Made by a program: the position numbers and the translations under genes
NCBI RefSeq assembly: GCF_029027585.1
Contig: NZ_CP093397.1
Location: 372,001-436,000, forward strand
Origin: Sulfurimonas sp.
Lineage (GTDB): Bacteria; Campylobacterota; Campylobacteria; Campylobacterales; Sulfurimonadaceae
Direction: 5' to 3'
DNA length: 64,000 nt
Notes under the pieces: model-generated
The model's database searches: none
Seen by the model: only the letters and a program-made list of their open reading frames with translations
What the model was told of the DNA's origin: nothing
Part shown: piece after piece, positions 52,922 through 60,761 of the stretch
Numbering within the stretch: position 1 is the stretch's first letter
Layout: the number at the start of each line of letters is the position of its first letter

Positions 52922-55177
52922 CTAATTAAATTTTAACTTCTGTGCAACAAGTTCATTCACAATTTTTGGGTTCGCTTTTCCACCAGTACTTTTTAGGACT
53001 TGTCCGACAAAAAATCCTAAAAGTTTAGTGTTTCCTGCTTTAAACTTAGCCACATTTTCTGGATTATTTTTAATTACTTCATCAATAATAGGCAAGATTT
53101 TAGAGGGGTCACTTATCTGAACAAGTCCTTTATCTTCAACTATTACGCTTGGATTTTTTCCACTTTCGACCATCTCTTCAAATACTTGTTTTGCGATTTT
53201 ATTTGAAATAATTCCATCATCAATCATTTTAACAAGGTCGGCTATCTGTTTAGGACTAAACATTAACTGATATGTAAGAATCTCCTTTAGCTCTCTAGCT
53301 ACCTCATTTGTCACAATATTAGCTAGACTTATAGGGCTGTTAAGAATAGATAGAGTGATTTCATAATACGAAGAAAGTTCTTCATCACGAGCTAAAATAT
53401 TAGATACTTCACTATTTAGTCCAAGTTCGTTAGTGTACTTATCAAATAATATTTTCTGCTCTTCACTCATAGCTACTTCTTCACCAACTACTTGTACTTT
53501 TTTATCTTGAGGCTTAGATGCAGGTTTTGTCACTTTTGTCTTTTTAGCCCAAGAATCTTTAAGAGATACAATTTTATTAAATACAGGTTTTTCATCAGTG
53601 TAATCAATAGGATCTGCATAAAAATAACCCTGTCTTTCAAACTGAAATCTCTCATCTGGTTTTTCAATTATCACAGCAGGTTCAACAAGAGCATTTTTTA
53701 TAACTTGTAAAGAATCTGGATTTAAATCTTCAATACCTTCAGGAGCTTCACAAGAATACAGTCTGTCATAAAGTCTTACCTCTACTGTTTTAGAAGTCTT
53801 TGCATCTACCCATTGAATAGCACTTTTTACTTTGATACCACTAGTGTCTGAACCACTTTTAGAGTCAGGATAATACTCTACTTTTATCTCTATAATATTT
53901 CCATTATCATCTTTAATCACTTCCTTACAAGAGATGATAAATCCGTGTCTAAGTCGTACAGACTGCGTAGGAGTAAGACGAAAATAATCTTTTGGAGGGT
54001 TCTCATTAAAATCATCGCGTTCAATATAAATCTCACGAGAAAAAGGTATCGCTCTTGTACCCTCTTTTGGTACATCATGCGGATAATATGGAGCTTCAAT
54101 CTCTTCACTACCCTCATAATTTTCGATAGTTACTTTTAGTGGGTCTAGCACACACATCACGCGTGGTACTTTTTTATTTAAATCATCTCTTATACAAAAT
54201 TCAAGTTGTGCAACATCAACCATTGAGTTTGCTTTTGCTATACCTATTTGATTGCAAAAGTTTAAAATAGACTCAGGAGTATAACCTCTTCTTCTATATC
54301 CAGCAATTGTAGGTAAACGAGGGTCATCCCAGCCACTAACTTGTCCACCTTTTACTAGTTCTAAAAGTTTTCTTTTACTCATAACCGTATAGTTAATATT
54401 CAATCGTGCAAACTCATGCTGATAAGGGCGTGGCAACTCAAGCCCAAGAGTATCAAGTACCCAATTATATATATCACGGTTATTTTCAAACTCTAGTGTA
54501 CAAATAGAGTGAGAAATACCTTCAATATAATCAGATAAGCAATGAGCAAAGTCATACATTGGATAAATAGACCACTCATTCCCTGCTCTAAAATGATGTG
54601 CGTGTCGTATGCGATATAAAAGAGGATCTCTCATTTTCATATTAGCAGCACTCATATCAATCTTAGCTCTTAGTACATGTTCACCATCTTTAAATTCACC
54701 CTTTTTCATTCTCTCAAAAAGGTCTAAATTTTCCTCAACACTACGCATGGCATATTTACTGCGTTTTCCTGAGTCTGTAACAGTACCACGATATTCGCGA
54801 ATCTCTTCTTCATTAAGTGAATCAACATATGCTTTATCCATTTTAATAAGTTGTACAGCGTAATCATATAGTTTATGGAAGTAATCAGAAGTAAAATATA
54901 CATTAGCACCCCAGTCAAATCCAAGCCACTCTACAGCACTTGAAAGAGCCTCAACATATTTTGTGTCTTCTTTAGTTGGATTAGTATCATCCATTCTAAG
55001 GTTACAGTGACCATTATAATCACTAGCAATACCAAAATTTATAAAAATAGACTTAGCATGTCCAATATGGGGGAATCCATTAGGCTCTGGAGGAAATCTT
55101 GTGACAATCTCTTTATACTTACCAGACTTTAAGTCCTCTTCAACTATTGTACTTAAAAAATTTTTGCTCTCATTCAT
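52922..55177 (-). CDS. glnS: Glutaminyl-tRNA synthetase with C-terminal GatB/YqeY domain
   Basis: 751 residues, about 200 more than E. coli GlnRS. The catalytic domain carries the HIGH motif (FPHIGHAKSIFINF), RMDDTNPTKE and the KMSKS-type loop (VMSKRKLLELV), followed by the two-barrel anticodon-binding region. From about residue 560 to the end lies a helical domain with the pattern of the GatB/YqeY tail (LIDDGIISNKIAKQVFEEMVESG-type and LLGFFVGQVLKSTGGKANPKIVNELVAQKL). The tail is expected to help tRNA-Gln binding, as in Deinococcus GlnRS. Confidence 0.93.
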   Translation of the reverse strand: MNESKNFLSTIVEEDLKSGKYKEIVTRFPPEPNGFPHIGHAKSIFINFGIASDYNGHCNLRMDDTNPTKEDTKYVEALSSAVEWLGFDWGANVYFTSDYFHKLYDYAVQLIKMDKAYVDSLNEEEIREYRGTVTDSGKRSKYAMRSVEENLDLFERMKKGEFKDGEHVLRAKIDMSAANMKMRDPLLYRIRHAHHFRAGNEWSIYPMYDFAHCLSDYIEGISHSICTLEFENNRDIYNWVLDTLGLELPRPYQHEFARLNINYTVMSKRKLLELVKGGQVSGWDDPRLPTIAGYRRRGYTPESILNFCNQIGIAKANSMVDVAQLEFCIRDDLNKKVPRVMCVLDPLKVTIENYEGSEEIEAPYYPHDVPKEGTRAIPFSREIYIERDDFNENPPKDYFRLTPTQSVRLRHGFIISCKEVIKDDNGNIIEIKVEYYPDSKSGSDTSGIKVKSAIQWVDAKTSKTVEVRLYDRLYSCEAPEGIEDLNPDSLQVIKNALVEPAVIIEKPDERFQFERQGYFYADPIDYTDEKPVFNKIVSLKDSWAKKTKVTKPASKPQDKKVQVVGEEVAMSEEQKILFDKYTNELGLNSEVSNILARDEELSSYYEITLSILNSPISLANIVTNEVARELKEILTYQLMFSPKQIADLVKMIDDGIISNKIAKQVFEEMVESGKNPSVIVEDKGLVQISDPSKILPIIDEVIKNNPENVAKFKAGNTKLLGFFVGQVLKSTGGKANPKIVNELVAQKLKFN

Positions 55178-55292
55178 TATTTTTAAACCTTTTGACTTTG
55201 AAACTTTTATAAGAATGGTATTTTATCAAATTAGAGCTTATAGGTAAAATATTATTAGAAGTTTTGATGAAGTACTTAAAGATTCTTTAGGA

Positions 55293-55320
55293 TTGGACAC
55301 CCATAAGGTAGGATGTCCAA
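55293..55320 (-). terminator. Hairpin after groEL
   Basis: On the minus strand TTGGACATCC can pair with GGGTGTCCAA (10 bp with one G-T pair, 8-base loop), 15 bases past the groEL stop. No long U tract follows, so it may be a weak or factor-assisted terminator or an mRNA 3' stabiliser. Confidence 0.55.
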
Positions 55321-55334
55321 AGTGTTTAACTGGA

Positions 55335-57150
<1,816 letters not shown>

Positions 57151-57411
57151 TTAGCCAATAATGCCAAAAATATCATCTGTATCTATTACTAAATATTTTT
57201 CATTTTTTAAAGTTACTTCATTACCTGAATACTTGCCAAATAAAACAATGTCACCATTTTTTATCTCACTAACTTCTTTGCTAACTGCTACAACTTCTGC
57301 TTGAGAAGGCTTTTCTGTTGCACTATCTGGTATGATTATTCCTGAAGCAGTTGTAGTTGCTTCTTCTACTCTTTTTACTAAAACTCTTTTTCCTAAGGGT
57401 TGAAAGTTCAT
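57151..57411 (-). CDS. groES: Co-chaperonin GroES
   Basis: 86 residues. [29 protein letters not shown] with the mobile loop, [11 protein letters not shown], and [15 protein letters not shown]. It forms the lid of the GroEL cage. No CIRCE element (TTAGCACTC inverted repeat) is visible in the about 140 bases upstream, so HrcA control is not supported here. Same strand as groEL. Confidence 0.96.
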   Translation of the reverse strand: MNFQPLGKRVLVKRVEEATTTASGIIIPDSATEKPSQAEVVAVSKEVSEIKNGDIVLFGKYSGNEVTLKNEKYLVIDTDDIFGIIG

Positions 57412-57524
57412 TTATATCCTTCATTTATTATTATAATCGAGATAATATCTAATTATAGGTAAATGTTTGATAAATAGTAGTCTTTTATTTAAATCAATAA
57501 AGATTATATAAAGCTTTGCATGGT

Positions 57525-57530
57525 TATAAT
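57525..57530 (+). promoter_or_regulatory. -10 box for tRNA-Met
   Basis: TATAAT followed by the G/C-containing discriminator TCCGTCC, 18 bases before the tRNA. The -35 region is weak. Confidence 0.55.
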
Positions 57531-57548
57531 TCCGTCCTACAAACGGAT

Positions 57549-57625
57549 GTCAGGGTAGCTCAGCTGGTTAGAGCACTGGTCTCATAAGCCGGGGGTCGGG
57601 GGTTCGAGTCCCCCCTCTGACACCA
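57549..57625 (+). tRNA. tRNA-Met (anticodon CAT, elongator type)
   Basis: Acceptor GTCAGGG/CTCTGAC, anticodon stem CTGGT/GCCGG with loop CTCATAA (CAT), T-arm GGGGGTTCGAGTCCCCC, CCA encoded. The fully paired acceptor top rules against the initiator; tRNA-Ile2 (lysidine-modified CAT) cannot be fully excluded. Its 3' end borders the mobile element and is a natural integration site. Confidence 0.9.
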
Positions 57626-57648
57626 TCTTATTAAGATACTTTACTTTG

Positions 57649-57672
57649 TAGGTCATACTTTAGGTCATACTT
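57649..57672 (+). repeat. Tandem 12-bp repeat after tRNA-Met
   Basis: TAGGTCATACTT occurs twice head to tail (57649-57660 and 57661-57672), 23 bases beyond the tRNA. Its position at the presumed element border would suit an arm-type recombinase or excisionase site. Confidence 0.75.
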
Positions 57673-57692
57673 TTCCATATTAACCTCAAGTA

Positions 57693-57708
57693 GTAACTAC
57701 ACAATTAC
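57693..57708 (+). repeat. Palindromic box, copy 1 (GTAACTACACAATTAC)
   Basis: Imperfect copy of the 16-base palindrome found perfectly at 57757. The outer arms GTAAC and TTAC are kept. Confidence 0.65.
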
Positions 57709-57756
57709 CCCATAACTTTTTAACCAACCAATCATTCATTAATCAATTACCACCTA

Positions 57757-57772
57757 GTAACTGTACAGTTAC
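57757..57772 (+). repeat. Palindromic box, copy 2 (perfect, GTAACTGTACAGTTAC)
   Basis: A perfect 16-base palindrome. An extra half site, AATTACC, lies at 57745-57751 just before it. Confidence 0.75.
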
Positions 57773-57800
57773 CTATTGTATATGCATTAATTACTCACTA

Positions 57801-57816
57801 GTAACTGTACAATTAC
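57801..57816 (+). repeat. Palindromic box, copy 3 (GTAACTGTACAATTAC)
   Basis: One base from a perfect palindrome, preceded by CTA as in copy 2. A further half site, CTAGTAAC, lies at 57876-57883. Likely binding sites for a dimeric regulator or initiator of the element. Confidence 0.7.
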
Positions 57817-57883
57817 CTTATGCCTCTTTAAAGTGCCTTATAGAGGAGTACAAATTAGAATTTTTGCTACATATACTAGTAAC

Positions 57884-58268
57884 ATTATCTTTTTACATAT
57901 ATCTTTTACACTACAGTGCATTTGAAATTTTGATGCCGGAACCTCTAAAAGGAAAATCGCCTGATTCCATCAGTCAATCTTTCTATTTGATTGTCTGGAG
58001 TTCTACGAACTCTAAAAGGTCTCTTGATTTTCTCCTAAGGTCGATAATCGCTTTTTACCTTTTCGCTATCGCTCTTTTAAGAGAGTGTATTTAGGCGAGT
58101 AACTTCGTTCCTCAGGCTAGTGACAATAAGCATTACTTGAACTCTGTTTGATGAACTTCCAAGCAGTAGCGTATTAGTGTTACGAGCTAACGCTCTCTAT
58201 TCGCTACGCTCATTTTCAAATTTGCTCTCTAAAGCATTTCTAGGTGATAAACAGTATTGATTTCTATA
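57884..58268. other. Non-coding stretch of the element without recognised gene
   Basis: About 385 bases. The one open frame crossing it (57864-58094, 76 codons) has an amino-acid make-up typical of chance frames. Several short hairpins are visible, for example GAGTTC-TAC-GAACTC near 57990 and CTCTTTTAAGAG near 58072, and the segment 58140-58230 is richer in G and C. I cannot assign a function; remnants of a former gene or an untranslated RNA are both possible. Confidence 0.5.
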
Positions 58269-58358
58269 AACACAAGCATATACTCATATGACACACACAT
58301 TATTATAAACGACACAGTGTAATATTTCATCGACACAGCCAAAAATGATGCTGACACA
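58269..58358 (+). repeat. Phased GACACA boxes at exact 21-bp spacing
   Basis: GACACA begins at 58290, 58311, 58332 and 58353, each exactly 21 bases after the last; AACACA at 58269 fits the same register. The bases between the boxes are not conserved, so this is a set of protein sites on one face of the helix (two turns apart), not a simple tandem repeat. It lies about 45 bases from the oriT-like palindromes. Confidence 0.8.
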
Positions 58359-58403
58359 CTTCAAAACTAACAAAAGCACTAAAATATACGAGATTTTTCT
58401 TTT

Positions 58404-58464
58404 CAACCTAAATAAATTAATTTATTTAGGTTGGCAGGATAGGGAATTTGTATGACAAATTCCC
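58404..58464 (-). other. oriT: Candidate oriT with IncP/RP4-type nic core
   Basis: Read on the minus strand: a perfect 10-bp hairpin with 3-base loop (58464-58442; arms GGGAATTTGT and ACAAATTCCC), then CCTATCCTGCC (58443-58433), then a perfect 30-base palindrome (58433-58404; arm CAACCTAAATAAATT). TATCCTG|C is the nic core of RP4 and other MOBP oriTs, with an inverted repeat next to it as here. The predicted cut lies between 58435 and 58434 on the minus strand. A MOBP-type relaxase is encoded in the same element. Confidence 0.75.
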
Positions 58465-58498
58465 AAAACCGACTATGATTTTTCTTTCTTTTTAGATA

Positions 58499-58524
58499 CA
58501 ATTAGTTGCTAATTAAACTAATTG
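58499..58524 (+). promoter_or_regulatory. Inverted repeat, probable operator of the RHH gene
   Basis: CAATTAGTT (58499-58507) and AACTAATTG (58516-58524) are perfect inverted repeats around 8 bases, 4 bases before the gene's first possible start. The left arm overlaps a GATACAAT -10-like box. Auto-repression by the encoded ribbon-helix-helix protein is plausible. Confidence 0.6.
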
Positions 58525-58528
58525 TTAG

Positions 58529-59284
58529 GTGCTTATATTGACAAAGAATAAGAGAGTATTAACTAGAATTGATGATAGACTTTTGCTTAAAATCAACCGT
58601 AAACTGGCGTTAAAAAAATTTAGCAGTTACGACATAAGTAAATTAATAAGAGCATCTATTGAAAGCTTTTTCAATAAGGATTTATTTGCTTATGTGCAGA
58701 ATACAAATATAATTATTAAAGTTTTAAATGAACTTAAACTTGATTTATCTGGAGTTATCTCAAACTTCAGTCAAATACAAGAACATATAAAAAAGTTTAC
58801 AAGTTCTAGTGAGCTAGTCAATTCTTTAGAACTTATGCAGCAAGATGTTAAAAAGCAAATATTAGATATTAATTTTCTTGTCCAATTATTAAAACCATTT
58901 AATGATCTAAATATAAAAGACAATATAATAACTCTAAGAATTGAGTCTAATGTCTACTCCCAAATTATGTCTAAAATTGAGGAGTACTCATTTATAAATT
59001 TTGATAGAAGTAAATTCATAAGAACCTCGTTGAAATACTATTTAGATAAAAAATATTTTGTTATATCAGATAAAAAAATAGTTTTGGCTCGTGAGCTTAT
59101 GAAAAATGCTTCTCAAGTAGATGCTGCATCTAATGACATTAATCAAATAGCATTTTATTTTAATGTTGAAAAAGAAGTGGATATAAATGATATTAAGGGT
59201 GTTTTGAATAGTTTTGATAAGTATCTAGGAGATACTTACCTTTTAGTTAATAAACTTCATCAAGAGAGTTTAAAAGAGTTTTAG
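58529..59284 (+). CDS. Relaxosome accessory-like protein with two RHH/MobC-type units
   Basis: 251 residues from GTG 58529; TTG 58538 is an alternative with a better ribosome site (TTAGGTG). The chain appears duplicated. Residues 9-48 (RVLTRIDDRLLLKINRKL... ISKLIRASIESFF) and 132-172 (ITLRIESNVYSQIMSKI... SKFIRTSLKYYL) each have the strand-helix-helix pattern of ribbon-helix-helix DNA-binding domains. Each is followed by a helical MobC-like stretch (LSGVISNFSQIQEHIKK; SNDINQIAFYFN). Being next to the oriT-like site, it probably binds there and assists the relaxase. Only gene of the element on the plus strand. Confidence 0.7.
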   Translation: MLILTKNKRVLTRIDDRLLLKINRKLALKKFSSYDISKLIRASIESFFNKDLFAYVQNTNIIIKVLNELKLDLSGVISNFSQIQEHIKKFTSSSELVNSLELMQQDVKKQILDINFLVQLLKPFNDLNIKDNIITLRIESNVYSQIMSKIEEYSFINFDRSKFIRTSLKYYLDKKYFVISDKKIVLARELMKNASQVDAASNDINQIAFYFNVEKEVDINDIKGVLNSFDKYLGDTYLLVNKLHQESLKEF

Positions 59285-59290
59285 GAGAAT

Positions 59291-59563
59291 TTAAAATTTA
59301 CCAGTATTCTTTGTTTCCTTGGATATTATTTTATAGCCTTTAGCTTTAAGACACATATCTCTAAGTTTTTTAACTCGTTCATTGGCAGCGTATTCGCTAA
59401 TCATGCCTTTTTGAGTATTTAAATTTGCTTCATATACACACTTATTTAAATCTTCTCTAAACACTGTATCGTTAGTTACAGATGTATCCCAGTGAGTTGT
59501 AGTTTCTACACAACCTGTAAGAAGTAAGCCAAGAATCGAGGCAATTAAAACTATTTTTTTCAT
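59291..59563 (-). CDS. Small lipoprotein of the element
   Basis: 90 residues. Lipoprotein signal MKKIVLIASILGLLLTGC with Cys18, then a hydrophilic domain with two further Cys (NKCVYEANLN; RDMCLKAKGY), probably disulfide-linked. AAGGAT precedes the ATG. Small lipoproteins of plasmids often act in entry exclusion or surface processes; the role here is unknown. Ends 7 bases from the convergent RHH gene. Confidence 0.78.
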   Translation of the reverse strand: MKKIVLIASILGLLLTGCVETTTHWDTSVTNDTVFREDLNKCVYEANLNTQKGMISEYAANERVKKLRDMCLKAKGYKIISKETKNTGKF

Positions 59564-59585
59564 TTTGTATCCTTGTTGTAATTTA

Positions 59586-59605
59586 GATGAGCAATTAAGC
59601 TCATC
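59586..59605. other. Hairpin between the lipoprotein and the 35-residue gene
   Basis: GATGAGC and GCTCATC form a perfect 7-bp stem with loop AATTAA. It lies 12 bases after the stop of the small minus-strand gene; no clear U tract follows on that strand. Confidence 0.5.
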
Positions 59606-59617
59606 ATTTTGTTTATG

Positions 59618-59725
59618 CTATAATTTCTCTGTTAAGACAAATTTAGCAAGGTCGCTAATTGTTTTTAATACAATGCCTTGTACTGTCGCCAAACTTTGCA
59701 AGGCTATCATTTTTTGATAACTCAT
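59618..59725 (-). CDS. 35-residue peptide gene with a strong ribosome site
   Basis: Translated by hand: MSYQKMIALQSLATVQGIVL then KTISDLAKFVLTEKL and stop. AAAGGAGG lies 7 bases before the ATG, the best ribosome site in this element. The peptide is amphipathic and largely helical, with no charge cluster or signal. It follows the ParA-partner gene by 23 bases and is probably in the same operon. Function unknown. Confidence 0.6.
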   Translation of the reverse strand: MSYQKMIALQSLATVQGIVLKTISDLAKFVLTEKL

Positions 59726-59748
59726 ACTTTTTTACCTCCTTTATAAAT

Positions 59749-59988
59749 TTAATTTTTTATTATTAGTCCTTCTTCTTTAGCAAGTTTTAGCCCAGCTCTT
59801 TTCAAAAAACCGCTCAAACTTTCTCCAGATGCTTCCGCAGCATCTTGTAATTCTACAGATATGCCATAGACCATTCGATCTATCTTTTTTTTTATCGGAA
59901 CTGTTAAGATAGTCTCTTTTAAGTGACTATCTTTTTTCAAGTTTTTTACTTTAACAGTTTTCAATAAATCAAATTTATTTTTTGCCAC
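59749..59988 (-). CDS. Small ParA partner (partition/DNA-binding protein)
   Basis: 79 residues, starting at GTG one base after the parA stop, hence co-translated. A basic N terminus (KFDLLKTVKVKNLKKDSHLKETILTVPIKKK) is followed by two helices (VELQDAAEASGESLSGFLKRAGLKLAKEEG), the layout of small ribbon-helix-helix ParB-like partners of plasmid ParA proteins. DNA-binding and centromere recognition are inferred from context. Confidence 0.68.
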   Translation of the reverse strand: MAKNKFDLLKTVKVKNLKKDSHLKETILTVPIKKKIDRMVYGISVELQDAAEASGESLSGFLKRAGLKLAKEEGLIIKN

Positions 59989-59989
59989 A

Positions 59990-60643
59990 TTATGCCTTTT
60001 CTATAATTTCTTGAACTAAAGATTGAATCTCTTTAGATGGTTTACTAAAAAATTGTTTTTCTACAACATTTTGCCCAGTTGATAATAATCTTTTATGCAA
60101 CTTGTTATCTCTAACTACAGTATCAAATACATTGATTATAGTATTTTCTACATATTTTGTTAAGTCTCTATGTGTTGATTTATCAGCGTGATGAATACGA
60201 TTAATTAAAACAAATGCTTTGGAATCTGTTCTAATCTCAAAAGTTTTTTCTATTAGATGAGCAAATTCTCCGAAACCATCTATATCATTATCACTATCTG
60301 ACATGGGTATAATAATCATATCAGCAAGTAGTAGTATAACTCTAGAAAGATCACTGTCGTAACCACCTGAATCGATTATCGTAAGACCTTTATCATTACG
60401 CAAGAACTGCTCTAGTTCTTTTTCATCCTTAATTACAACACTATTCATAGGTTCTTCTCTATTATTGTTATACTTTGTCATTTGCTGTAAATTGTCAAAG
60501 TCTATGAATGTAGTTGTAAATTTTTTAGATAACTCAGTAGAAACATTCATACAAGTTGTACTTTTTCCACTACCCCCTTTTTGATGAGCGAAGAAAATTA
60601 CATAAGGTAACTTACTTAATAACTTCTCAAGTAGTTTATTCAT
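59990..60643 (-). CDS. parA: ParA-family partition ATPase
   Basis: 217 residues, the short ParA type without N-terminal DNA-binding domain. Deviant Walker A HQKGGSGKSTTCMN; Walker A' region FIDFDNLQQ; Walker B LTIIDSGGYDSDLS; later PMSDSDNDIDG. With the small partner gene downstream and the inverted repeats upstream it makes a complete-looking partition cassette. AAAGGAT precedes the ATG. Confidence 0.9.
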   Translation of the reverse strand: MNKLLEKLLSKLPYVIFFAHQKGGSGKSTTCMNVSTELSKKFTTTFIDFDNLQQMTKYNNNREEPMNSVVIKDEKELEQFLRNDKGLTIIDSGGYDSDLSRVILLLADMIIIPMSDSDNDIDGFGEFAHLIEKTFEIRTDSKAFVLINRIHHADKSTHRDLTKYVENTIINVFDTVVRDNKLHKRLLSTGQNVVEKQFFSKPSKEIQSLVQEIIEKA

Positions 60644-60704
60644 AGATATCCTTTAATACTTATATTAAAATGATAGTATAATTAACTTTAAATAGATATT
60701 AAAC

Positions 60705-60756
60705 CAATATTGTATAAATATCTAAACAATGCTATATAAATATTTATACAATATTG
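60705..60756. promoter_or_regulatory. 17-bp perfect inverted repeats upstream of parA (parS/operator candidate)
   Basis: CAATATTGTATAAATAT at 60705-60721 is the exact reverse complement of 60740-60756. The 18 bases between contain a related direct copy (CAATGCTATATAAATAT, 60727-60743). It lies between the relaxase stop and the parA start, 62-113 bases from the parA ATG, where small ParA systems carry their centromere and autoregulatory site. Confidence 0.65.
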
Positions 60757-60761
60757 ATTTT

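Noticed and set aside
57412-57524. CIRCE/HrcA operator before groES
   Set aside because: The TTAGCACTC-N9-GAGTGCTAA pattern is absent on both strands here.
57864-58094. Open frame of 76 codons on the plus strand behind tRNA-Met
   Set aside because: No ribosome site, Ser/Leu/Tyr-rich chance-like composition, and it spans short hairpins. Treated as non-coding.
58269-58373. The GACACA array as a CRISPR or simple tandem repeat
   Set aside because: Only six bases are conserved per 21-bp unit and the spacers are all different and short. It fits protein-binding boxes, not CRISPR repeats.
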